The notes beneath the pieces are model-generated. The model saw only the letters and a list, made by a program, of their open reading frames with translations, was not told the origin of the DNA and did no database searches. Shown here piece by piece: positions 45,894 to 57,365 of a stretch of 64,000 nt of DNA. The stretch is from assembly GCA_039654915.1 (NCBI GenBank), contig CM077600.1, positions 44,748,492-44,812,491 on the forward strand, read 5' to 3'. The translations under genes were made by a program, and so were the position numbers. Source of the stretch: Aquilaria yunnanensis (Eukaryota; Streptophyta; Magnoliopsida; Malvales; Thymelaeaceae). Position 1 is the first letter of the stretch. Each line of letters starts with the position of its first letter.

Positions 45894-48800
45894 ATACTGA
45901 GCCAACGACGACTGAAGTTTAATTCTCTCCACCGTTTGACATGGCATGACCAATAAATTACAAAATGTAGCTTACTTTCCTCGAATTTGCTGAAATAAAT
46001 ACTTTATCATCATCTTTAACAAATACTCTATAATACCCTTCCTTGTACATACTTCTAAGCTTAAAACAGTATATACATAGTAATACGATGGATAAACTTC
46101 ATTTTGATTTATTAAAAATTTGTTTTAAAGTACTCCTTTATAGCCCTTTACATGCTTCTGTGCTTTTGTAGTTTAAAATAGTAATGAATTTGATTTATTC
46201 TGCCGACATTGTACAGCTAGAGGCCTAGAGCAGCTGCGAAAAATATTTATTTTCGGTACAAGACAATTAAGTGGAAGTAGCAGTCCAGATTTATGAATGG
46301 AAAAATTGCATGGTTGTGGGATTTGATTTAATGATTCATAATGATTCATGCTGATAGGAATGTTTAATTATGTGATACTATGAGGGGAAGGAAAAGTGGT
46401 TGGGGCCAAAGAACAATGGCGATAATAATATTAATAATAACAATAATAATAATAATTGAATCATGTCTTGTTCATTCTCTCTACATGAAAACTTATCATT
46501 AAAGCCTGCATGAGTTCAATTATTGCAATGATCCCAAAAGCATGACATATCTGACCTCCCCACATCAATCTACCATTTTCTGATACTTCTCTATTCCTAA
46601 AAGCCACCTCACGCGCGTGGGACCACCGCCCTTCCTAGTTCCACTCCTCCTCAAAAACCCCAAAAAAATTTTCATCCATGACCATAATCATTAATGATTC
46701 CCTCCCTCCTTCGGTCCTTCCCCCCTCTCAATATCTCTATTTTCTTTGGATACCTATCCATCACTTTCCATTTCCATTAAAGTTTCCACAAGACATATAT
46801 ATAGTTCGGTTTATCATGTGATTGCTTTTATTTTTTTTGAATTTTATTCACTCTATACTATTCATTTATCAGTGATAAAATCTGAATGTCGAAAAAAAGA
46901 CAGAAAGAATCAGTAAAATCATTTGCATTCACACCATTTTTAGTCGTTCACCGAGCGACTATTTGAGGCATCAATATGCAGAATTTTTTTTTCTTAGAAT
47001 ATTCTTAATACATAAAAAAATCTAAAGAAATAGTAATTTGAAATTCTCTTTTGATTGTTGAAAGTAAAAAGGTGTGAGCTCAATTTTATCAAGGCAAAGG
47101 AAACGATGATTTTTCGAGTTTCAAGGCCCATTGACATGAGTACGTTGATAAACTTAAAAGACACCGAACAACTTTGGCCCGGGTCCTGCCCTTCACCTTT
47201 ATTATGCTTATGCTTCCACCTTTCCTTGGAACAGTGCAACCTGGTCTTTTTGTTCCCCCCGTTCTTCTAGTTTTGGTCAAACCCCTTTTCTTTCTTCATT
47301 CCCCCTCTTGTTCGCAACCCCAAATTTTTTTTTTTTAAATCAAGTCTATAAGTACCCTTTACAGAATACTTTTACAACAAATTTTCACTAAAAGAAAATT
47401 AAGTTTAAGACTATAGTATCCAATGACAATCAGACATAATATAAGTTCTAAATTATTTTCTAAAAAGTTCTGGCACTGCCCAAATCGACATTGCTCTACC
47501 AATGCCTTGTTATAAAACCAAACTTAGTTAATTATAGAAAATTGTTAGTAAGAAAAATTATTTTCATAATAACCCGTTGTAGTATAAAAAGAGGAGTGCC
47601 AAATAAATCTTAAGCTTTAAATAATAATTATCGACTACAGCCCTCCAAACTTGGAAGTCCGTGAATTAATAATGAGCTCGTTTGCTCCATTGAAAGTCCA
47701 CCCGAAGTTATTAGAGAAGCTCACAACCTGACCTCTTCTTGTCTCCATTAATGTGTCTCTGTTTAGTTATTTCATTCTGCATACCAAAAAATAATAATAA
47801 TAATAATAAAAGTTGAGCTATTAATTGAAAAATCATTGTATTTGTATTTCTCATTTTGATTTCGGAAGGAAGGTTAAATATTACTTCTAGCTTAGACTTA
47901 GTACATCTATAAGACAATTTTCCTGGGATGTCAAAACGTCATGCTAAGAAGCTATTTGGTCATCCAAGCAACGAACTGCTGCCAGGTGTTAGTGACAGGT
48001 AAAAATACACAACTATTGCTGTTGGGTAGGATCAGGATGGGAATGGGTCAGCGGTCCAGCCCCAGAAGGTCATTTCACCATTCAACTTTCAACTGAACAA
48101 AATTTGACTTGCGACCTTGAGGAAAACCTGGTTTGATTGGCCATCATTTGGAACCCAAAAGAACCAAACAAACAGTGGCTCCAGAATTATAATTGTGTTC
48201 GGTAACGACATGTTAATCATTTCCCCCTTATCATTACCATTATCATGTTCATATTATACTGTAAAAACGAATTATAACTGGTTTATTGGTTTCTCTCTAA
48301 TCAATCCACTAATATATTCTGAGATCGAGCTTACGCGTTTCACCATGCCACTGCCAGCAGATGTGAAAATAAATTTGAGGATCCAAAAAGTTAAAGAGAA
48401 GAAAAAAAATCATTCATGAAAACAGTAAAAAAAAAAAGAATCATTGTAATTAAGGGGAATTATGGGTGCAAATTATTAAGTGTTACTAGATCATTACATG
48501 TACCTTCCAAATAATTGTGATTTTTGTAGTACTGATTAAGTTGGCTCATGCTGAGCTAGAAAACAACCAATTTGCTGTGACTATAACTGAAATGATTTAT
48601 GTCAGAATACAGGAAAATAATTCTTTTTTTTTTCTTTTAATTTCTGACAAAGATATTTGGTGGTTAAGGTATAGAGACATCACATAGTTAACTAACAAAG
48701 CTATGTCATGACTCATGAGCAGAGTTAACTGTTGTACTCTATTTTAATTGTGATATTTATGTAAAAAAAATAATAGCGTCCTTTCGTTCAGATTGTTTGC

Positions 48801-49379
48801 AAGAAACAGGGATTAATACAAGTTGGTCAGAGATCATGAGGGAATCCAAACCAAACCGAGGTGGTGAGAAATGATTTGGTTTTACCATTGAATATGGGGG
48901 ATAATGATTCTGGGCCTGCCATGGTTGTTGACAAGGCAATAATCATAATTCGGCAATGTTGGAAAGTAAAACGCCGCATTAATTAACACAAATCTCGCCA
49001 TCTGCATCTAATTAAGTTTTGTTCGATCTTCTGCCAAACCATTTAGTAATTAATTAATTGCACCAATCAAATCAACTGCGAGTAATTAAGAAGGGACGAA
49101 AACAAAAGAAAGAAACCGCGCGCCTCGCCCTGTTCCTGTAGAGGGAGATCGTAAAAAAGACATATCCCATCAATTAATTAAATTAGACGTCTCCTAAAAA
49201 GTCAAAATTGATCATATTCCATTTCCTAGGCCCAGCAGAGTAATAGCGTCTATGGATAAACTTTTCATACCCCTTAATTGGCTAGAAGAAGAGAAATGTG
49301 TATCCATAATCTACAATTAAGTGGAGCTAGGGGATCGTGTCCGTCTGTCTCTTCATAAAAATGTGATGTCTCACGCATG
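45894..49379. other. Intergenic DNA upstream of the HD-ZIP gene
   Basis: No supported gene. It contains an AAT microsatellite (46424-46457), a TAA run (47790-47810) and a lone CACTA-like subterminal motif at 46938. Pyrimidine-rich stretches (46560-46760, 47200-47300) are not linked to any recognisable ORF. Confidence 0.55.
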
Positions 49380-49655
49380 GAGAAGGGTTGTATATTAATA
49401 GAGATTCACGTGCGTTTGTTTGGCATCCGGAATTTGTCGGTCAAGCTCCTCCCCGCAGCATACACAGTGACTGCCAAACATCTATGACCCCAGAACAAAA
49501 CCATCACCTCCCACTTTTTATAGCTTCGCCCCCCATCCAAACTTTTCACCACCAAACCAGACTTCCCTCCCCAACTCCCACTCCTTGCTTCTGCTTTTAC
49601 ACTAAACATCAAAACAGCTTCCTCTTCCGTCGTCTGTTGAGGGAAAAGGGAATTA
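49380..49655 (+). promoter_or_regulatory. Promoter and leader of the HD-ZIP II gene
   Basis: Pyrimidine-rich DNA before the start codon. TTTTTATAGC (49515-49524) is a possible TATA box that would place the transcript start near 49550; a second candidate, GTATATTAATAG, is at 49390. Confidence 0.4.
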
Positions 49656-51325
49656 ATGGAGCTGGCTCTCAGTTTGGGCGACTCCTCCAAGCCTTTCTCC
49701 TTCCTCGATAAATCCCAGAAAAAGTTGCCCAACAAAGATGTGGGCTTCTGCATGGCGCTCGCATCCCCCCCACCTGCTGATCGGACAATCGCCTCTTCCG
49801 ATCCGCCGCTTCAGCTTGATCTTCTTCCTCTCTCTCCGGTTCCCCGTTCCCAGCAGGCTTCTTCTCACCAGCTTCCCTTCCCTTGGCTCGCTGACAGATG
49901 TAACTTTATGTTTTCCTCGCACCTTTCCTTTATCTTTTTTCTTTTCGTTATCACTGTAAGTACTGAGATCAGCGTTTTCAAGGGTTTTTGTTTCTTTTCT
50001 TTTCTCGGCGAGAGATTGATGTTTCTGTGCGTGCTTAACATATGCAGTGGGTATTGAGCGGGCTGGCTCTTCTGAAGGTGCGGCTAGGGGGTTAGATGTG
50101 AACCGGGCGCCGGGGGATGGTCCGGCCCCGGCGGCTGATGACGCTGAGGATGCCACGGCGCTGTCGTCTCCCAACAGCGCGATGTCGTCTTTCCAGATGG
50201 ACTTGGGGATTCGAAGCAAGAGAGAGTCGGAGACGGAGGGCGAGAGGGCAAGTTCGCGGGCGAGTGACGATGAAGAGAACGGTTCCACTCGGAAGAAACT
50301 CAGGCTCTCCAAGCAGCAATCTGCTTTTCTCGAAGAAAGCTTCAAAGAGCACAACACTCTCAATCCGGTAAGTCTTACGATTACTGATTAAAATTTTTTA
50401 TAAACGCAACTCGAAAAGTACAATATGGAATAAAATTAACCTGCAAGAAGAAACAAAATCCTTGTGCCAAGATTTTTTGCTTTTTATTTTTTCAATTCCC
50501 AGAAAACGAAGCTTTTTTTAAACAAGAAAAAAAATTCCTTGTTTCTGGTTTCCTTGAACTGAAGTCAACATTCATAGTATAATTATAATTTTTCCCCCAG
50601 AAAATTTTAGAAGAGCAAATAGCGGTGGAGATGCGGGGTATCGATCCCCGTACCTCTCGCATGCTAAGCGAGCGCTCTACCATCTGAGCTACATCCCCTT
50701 GCTCATGTATTTACATTCACTAGCTTTTTCTCATGAAGCCTAATCAATCTGCAGAAGCAAAAACTTGCTTTGGCTAAGCAATTAAATCTTCGTCCCCGCC
50801 AAGTAGAAGTGTGGTTCCAGAACAGGAGAGCAAGGTATCACTACTATTGTTCTTACAGTTAATTGTTGCACTCTTACTTTGATCCTCTTTGCTATTTTAT
50901 TCTTTGTTTTTTTTTAAAAGAAAATTCCGGTTATTTATTAATGATTTGAATTGAACTGCTTTCGTTTTCCCAAAACCCAAAAAATAAGTCACATATAATG
51001 TTTGTATTGTATGCATGGGTATATATATAGGACAAAGTTAAAGCAGACAGAAGTTGATTGCGAGTATTTAAAGCGATGCTGCGAGACGCTGACAGAAGAG
51101 AATAGGAGGCTACAGAAGGAGCTCCAGGAATTAAGAGCCTTGAAATCCACCCAACCTTTCTACATGCAGCTTCCAGCCACCACCCTCACCATGTGCCCCT
51201 CCTGCGAGCGCGTTGCCACCACCACCACCACTGCCGTCCCTCCTGCCAACACTGCCGCTGCCAAGACCACAAGTCTCTTCCCGTTTCCTCTACAGCCACA
51301 GGGCCAAACCCACCAAACTGCATGA
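49656..51325 (+). CDS. HAT14: HD-ZIP class II homeobox-leucine zipper transcription factor, HAT14-like
   Basis: Four exons by GT-AG rule: 49656-49899, 50048-50367, 50755-50834, 51031-51325; coding length 939 bp, 312 residues. The N-terminus MELALSLGD and the stretch [10 protein letters not shown] hold LxLxL (EAR) motifs, known for repression in this class. The homeodomain (about 163-218) contains [18 protein letters not shown] and [18 protein letters not shown], directly followed by a leucine zipper (about 219-250), and the class II mark CPSCE is at 270-274. The protein should be a nuclear DNA-binding repressor; class II members take part in shade and auxin responses. The start agrees with HAT14 of Arabidopsis as I remember it. 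A tRNA gene lies on the opposite strand in intron 2. The gene looks intact. Confidence 0.95.
50626..50698 (-). tRNA. trnA-AGC: tRNA-Ala(AGC)
   Basis: 73 bases on the minus strand fold as a complete tRNA: acceptor GGGGATG/CATCTCC with a G-T pair, D arm GCTC/GAGC, anticodon arm CTCGC/GCGAG with loop TTAGCAT (anticodon AGC), a 5-bp variable region, T arm CGGGG/CCCCG, and discriminator A. There is no intron. The internal A box (TAGCTCAGATGG) is good and the B box is close to consensus; a T run just downstream (near 50601-50610 on the minus strand) can end Pol III transcription. The gene lies inside intron 2 of the HD-ZIP gene, antisense to it. Confidence 0.96.
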
Positions 51326-51760
51326 TGGCCCACCCTCAGCGGTCAAACTCAAACCTGAGACTTCTGTTTTTTACCCAAGGAAAGAATATGGACCCCATTT
51401 TTTTCCTATTATTTTTGTATATATTTTCGAGGGTGGGGAAGGGGACTTGTGTTTTCTAGCAGTTTCTTTGGGTTCCTGGTGGGAAAAGGATGTTGGAAGA
51501 TTGATAGGTTTTGCTTCTTTTTTTTTTTTTGTTTTTTGGTTGTTCGACGTGCTTTGGTTGACTGACAACATGTCGAAGAATTCTTTTTCTTTTTTTGTTT
51601 TTTGTTGGGAGCTGTCTACATTATTTGACCAGCCGAGTTCCCCTAAGAAGGGCCACAAACAAAATTTCACGACATGCATCGCCTTAGTTACTGAATTCTT
51701 AGTCTTGTGATTACTCAGAGAGGATAAGTTCTTCAAATTTACAAGCCTCTTATAAAATAA
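51326..51760 (+). other. 3' untranslated region of the HD-ZIP gene
   Basis: T-rich DNA after the TGA stop. Poly(A)-like signals include TATAAAATAAG near 51751. The open frame through 51710 in another phase is Phe-rich and non-coding in character. Confidence 0.5.
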
Positions 51761-54174
51761 GATACTTTATATGAATTAGTAGCATTTTATGTAAGTATTA
51801 GATGTTGGGGTTGAACTTGGATTTAAAAAAGGTGTTCCTTAACCACTTTATCCAAGTGGCTGGCTGAGACTATTCGTGCCTGTTGTGATTCTTATTTATT
51901 TTTTAATTTAGTATTTAGCAAGAAGTAAAGCAATCTTCAAAACTATTAAAACGTAACACTCTTATTTTAGCTTAAATTAATTTAATCTGAAATGAATTTT
52001 TTTATTTTTATATATTTTTTTTACCTATAATTAATTTTATTTTAAAGTCAATATTAGATAAATGTAAAAATATATTATAAATAAAAATTATATGATATTA
52101 TTAATTTTACCGGAAATATAAAAGATAATGTATGGGAGGCTCATTAAACTGTGTGAGGTAAATAACAAATGAAATTCCAGTTGGTGCAATCGAAGATTGC
52201 AGTGTTGGGTTGACGAATCTTACAATATTTAATTTGGTATGTCGAGTCAAATACTTAAGGTAATCCTTATCTCTGAATTCTGAAAGTGGTCGTAGGTGTC
52301 GATGGATTTAGATTTTGTTCACATCTGATATCATTTCTCATCATTTCAATATCTTTTGTGATAACTAAATATGGCGCCTAAACAACACACGACATAATGC
52401 AAAAATAGTTAAACTACTAAAACATATTTTTTGAAATTTGCTTCCATTGGGCTTGGCTTATACATCCAAGCCTGGGCTTAAAAGGAGTGGTTGTAAGCCC
52501 GTATTTGGTTCAGTAGTGACTCCCAGTCCTTGTATGATTGGGCCGGTAATGAACTATCTGCGAATTCAACTGTTTAACTTGGATTACAGGTGTGGGTTTG
52601 AGACTAACGCCCAGTAATACTTTATTCTATTGAGTTGGGTTGGGCTCATACTTCTGAACTGCAAATCAGTTCCTTCTGGTTTTGCTAAGGAGGGACTCCT
52701 ATTTCCAGCCACTTGTTCCTTTTTGACCATCAACCATGTAAATAACTAGAAACACCACACGTTAATTAGAGCATAAATGCTACTTTACATGACAATCTAA
52801 ATTATAATACATCCACACCACCCTAAGGTCGCTTCACAACATTGAAAAGGGCCCATAAAAAAGGCTTGACTTTTTAAAACTTATGCCCAATTAAGTGCTC
52901 TAGAAGCCCTCGAAGTTCGGCAACTTGGATAACTTAGCCCTCAAATGTAGTCCAAGTATTTTAACGACAAACATAGATCAAACTGCCCGAAAGTTTGAGC
53001 GAACAAAGTCGTCATACTGCCTGGGCTCTTAGACCTTAAATCTATATATGCCTTAATTAATTTTATGAAACTAAAGAATCAGAATTAGTATTAGTTTACA
53101 ACCTTAAAGGGCCATTAATATGGTATAGATTCACCTTGACGGTCGATTTTATAAATTTTGGAATTCAACATGTGCAATACAGAGAGAATTGTTTCAGAGA
53201 TAAGGTGAAGGCGAAAAGGTTCGGTCAGAGTGATGCGGGGCGGCTACAGTTGATGGCCTAAAATTAACACCATGCATTGCAAACCAGATTGCATTGGGCT
53301 TAAAAGTAACAATCGTGGTTGGCCCATGTTCTGTTTTTTTGGGCCAATCTTGGACCGTACGCCACTTCTAAACTTGGATCATCATTTGTGGCCGACATCC
53401 ATCGCCCCCCAATACTTTACTTCGGTTAAGCTTATCGGCCTAGGGGTGACTGATAGCACTAGTCATGTAAAATCTGAGAAAACTGAACAATCAAACTAAT
53501 TGAATTTGGATAAAATAGTCTGATATTAATTGCTCAGTTCATTTCAAATTAAGTTTAATATATTGTTGTGAATTATTCTTTCTTGTATTGAGTAGCATAT
53601 TTACAAGTTTGGATAAGGTAAGAGATATTGTATCATATAGGAAGAGGAATACCTAGAGGAACCAACTTTGAATAACGTTGCATGATGAAGAAGCGCAAGC
53701 AGAACTCCCGACCTCCTGTTTCCCTTAGTGTTCCTTTACCACAATTCTTGGGCAGCCCGAGGGGGGAGTACATTATTTTTATAAAGTGATTATTTCTTCA
53801 AATGATCAATTTATTGGAATATTTTACTTTAACAAGTACAAAAAATAGTTTTAAAATATTTCTTCTTAAAATAAAGTATTTTTTATTATTTTTCTTTTTT
53901 AGGTTGGATAAGTTGGAAAATAAACGAAGAATACTTTTTAGAAGCGCTTTAAAATTATATTTTAAACTTCTTAAATGGTAAAGTTTCGATTGACAATTTG
54001 AATAAATAGTTACTTGTATATAAGAATAATGCATAATAATATATTGACTTTATTTTGAAAGGAACTGTCACTTGTTTATTCTATTTTGTTGGTCTAAAAC
54101 TGATTTTTGTGTCCGTTTATCAAATCAGCTATTAGTTCCCAAACTTGAAATCCAATGCATGAATAATAATAAGC
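51761..54174. other. Intergenic DNA between HD-ZIP and TBR genes, part 1
   Basis: AT-rich and without a supported gene. 52890-52960 (TTAAGTGCTCTAGAAGCCCT and on to AGCCCTCAAAT) is related to the ends of the Mutator-like candidate at 35155-36650, but no partner end is visible. Confidence 0.55.
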
Positions 54175-54627
54175 GAAAGTTATAATTGCTACTTGAGGTT
54201 TACCCTAATCTATAGTTTGCCCTATTTATTTCTGAAAACTTACATTTTGCCTCATAATTTTTTTATACTATCCGATAAAGATTTCTGAAAATGCAATTTA
54301 AACTGTTTGATAATCATCTTCAAGTAACATTGGTCTCTCTAATATTTTTTTTTTATAGTTAATAGACATATTAAATTATCATTTTTTTCTATAAATATAT
54401 TTTTATTCCTGTAAATGCATAATAGTATTTTTTAAATGTTGGTTAGCTATGAAAAAATATTAAAAATCTTAAAATTACTGAAACATGGTTATGAGACAGT
54501 TTAATTCAGGATTTCAGAAGTTATTGTCGTGTACTATAAAAGAAGCAGGAGGCAAAATGTAGAATTTTAAAAAAGGACACAAAGTTTAGGTTAAACCAAA
54601 CCACATGGGGGCTTTTGTAATTTACCC
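54175..54627. repeat. MITE-like repeat, copy 2 of a two-copy family
   Basis: About 453 bp aligning end to end with 19723-20179 in the same orientation, with shared landmarks such as CCTGTAAATGCATA, GGATTTCAxAAGTT and TTTTGTAATTTACCCT. Copy 2 is less GC-rich at its left end. Confidence 0.75.
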
Positions 54628-55286
54628 TAATAATAATAAGCATTGTTATTTTTTCCAAGTTTGGACCAACAAATGTTGTCTATTTTTTCCAAGTTACAAT
54701 ATGCTTAGGTTTATCAAAAGAGAATTTCAAAAAACTGAACAAAATGACTTATTTTTATTTTTAAATAAAATTAGTCCAAGACAAAAAAAATTAAAAATAA
54801 AAATAAGTCATTCTAGATTAAGTTAACTTAAATTAAAAAAAATTAGCTACAGTTGATTCATCACTTCAATGTGTTTTTAAGATGTTATTTAGTTCAATTT
54901 GATTCAATTTTTATAAACATTGAAAATGAATTAGGTGCTTGGATTTATTTCAAATCAAATCAACTGAAACCTAGATCCTCGATCCGAAAGTGTAAGTATG
55001 GTTAAAATAGTGCCTCTATGCTACTAGCATAGCAACAAATTGTATGAATACGACATTGGAAGAAACTGATAGTTCCCTTGCCCAGCAAAATAATGAACCA
55101 TTCCTATGGATGCAGATATTAATGTGTGTAATTTTATTTTTTTTTGTATAGTGAGAGTTTAAAGGAAATTTTTTTTATATAATTTACTAAATAAATAATT
55201 GTAAGAGTTTAAATAAAAGGGCTAAGATAAATTAAATATTAAAATTTTCTAACATTCTTTCAGAACAATCCTAAAAAAAAAAAACA
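54628..55286. other. Intergenic DNA
   Basis: AT-rich; nothing recognisable. Confidence 0.55.
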
Positions 55287-55630
55287 TACTCTCTCTGTCT
55301 CATAAAATCTGTCATCTTTGATAGTGTACGTAAATTAAGACTTATCTACTTTTTACTTCTTTCTTTTAATATAAAATTATTTATTTATTTATTTTTATAT
55401 AAAGTACATGTACTTATCTACTTTTTAATGGACCCTATGTATTTTCATTTTTTAATTTTCTCAACTTTTTCTCCTTTCAATAAATAATATATATATATAT
55501 ATAATAATAATAATAAAGTTATCTTATTTGAAAAGATAAAAAGAGAACAAGTATTTTAAAATTGTCAAAAAAAAAAATATAAACCAACTATTATAAAATG
55601 AAAGGTGTATAATTGTAGAGGGGAGGAGTA
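55287..55630. repeat. Stowaway-like MITE candidate, decayed
   Basis: Starts TACTCTCTCTGTCTCATAAA and ends GGGGAGGAGTA. The ends are similar to the common plant CTCCCTCCGTCC terminal repeat, bounded by TA. The inverted match is partial. A TA microsatellite (55487-55503) lies inside. Confidence 0.4.
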
Positions 55631-56959
55631 TTTAATAATGTCATATAGTAATGCAAAAAGTGGGGAATTCGAGTAAAAAAAGTGAGAAATCATCGTTGCC
55701 TTAGATTTCAAATTAAAGAGACCAGACAACAACTTTGCTTTGATTTCAACGTCAAAAAGCGGATCTCGTGACAACCGTTAAATTATTCGGCTTCTTATTG
55801 GATTATTTTGTATTACGAAGGGAGCATTTTAGTAGATTTGATCGCCGCATGAAGGTACGTATTTAGACTTAGTAGTGGCCGGTTCCAGCTCATGACTCGA
55901 CCACTGGCATCCGTTGCTCACCTTTCGCTTCCTTATTTTATACACTTTTTAGTCCTAAAAGGCACACAACAGTATATATTTTATTTTAAATTATTTCAAA
56001 ATTTTATAATATTTTTATATTTTATAACTTATTATACAAATTATTATTTTAATATTCTCTTTTTTATCTTTCTTGATTTATTTTTAAAGTAAAATATAAA
56101 AATAAAAATAATATAATTTTTTCTCTTCATTAACATCCGTAATAAATCAAAATATTTTATAAAAACTAAGACTTTTGGGCTCATAGGTTAGAGAGAGAGA
56201 GAGAGAGAGAGGAGAAAAAAAATATGAGCCTGTTTAAAACAAAGCAGACGCTAGAGCTCTCGTGATAGCCACATGGCGACCTATGATGCGTTCACAAATT
56301 TGTTGGTTGGGGTTGGATTGGACAAAGGAGCCAACAAAATTCGCTCAGATGCCTGTCGGTCATCAATGCCCAAATTAAATTCCTTGCCATGTCTCAGCTA
56401 ATCCTCCCATCACGCCACCATATCATCAACCAACGCATTTAATTTAATTAATAAATAAGGCTGGATCCAACTGCCAATTTATTTACTAAAATTTTGGTAA
56501 GTTCTTTGCAACGAGACCAATGAGGTTTAGAAGTTTGTCATCTCCCATATATATATATATATTTTTATAAAAACTTCAAAAATACTAATTTAACTGTCTA
56601 ATTATAATCAAGCAATTTCAAGTAGCTTTACCCCTTTTTACAGTTAAATAATATTTAAAGAATACTAGCTCTATCTCATATTCTTTATATCACTTTAATT
56701 TTTTAAGTTAAACTTAACTTATATTTATTTATATTAACATTTAGTAAAATAATTTTAAAAAATTATATTAAAAAACTATAAACCTTGTAATTTCTAAATA
56801 TAAATTTTTTATATATTCAAATCTCATGGACGCAAGAGTAAAATATTCTATACGGGTACCCGACAGAACTTTCTCAATTATCACACTGCAGACCGCACCA
56901 TCATAGCAAGATCGCATCACATCACACCTTTCAAAAAAGGGTCATATAAGAGGACAAGA
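55631..56959. other. Intergenic DNA between HD-ZIP and TBR genes, part 2
   Basis: AT-rich, with a GA microsatellite (56190-56211) and a TA run (56549-56562). No gene signal. Confidence 0.55.
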
Positions 56960-57365
56960 GACAGCTTATATACATCTATGCCTCGTTTTATTTTAAAAAC
57001 ATGATCAAGAATTTCAAATTCTGTTATTTTACAACCCCTTGAGAGCCATCAAGGCAAGGGTTAAAAAAATATTACTCCCAAGAGTGGCTAAAGGGACCGA
57101 TTTCAATCCAAACCCGCATGTACCATCCCCTTACGCCAACCTAAAATTCCTACCCAGAGATGTGATTATCGAAGAGCTTTCATCCCCAGTTACATTAGCA
57201 GCACCAGTACTCTCTCTAACGAACAGGGCCGGCAGAATATAACATTTGTTTCCATATTCAACCTTCTGTTCGTTCAGCTCTACAGCTTTTGGAGGACGAA
57301 AACTGTACCATATTAAACTGTAATTTCATCTCAAAAACTTAGACCCACCAGATCAGTATGTATAC
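56960..57365 (-). other. 3' untranslated region of the TBR gene
   Basis: Follows the stop codon on the minus strand. AATAAAACGAGG (minus strand, near 56985) is a likely poly(A) signal. Confidence 0.45.

Noticed and set aside
49653..50363. Open frame of 236 codons on the minus strand across HD-ZIP exons 1-2
   Set aside because: It is the antisense shadow of real exons and crosses an intron; it has no domain and is Ser/Arg-rich from reverse-reading the coding strand.
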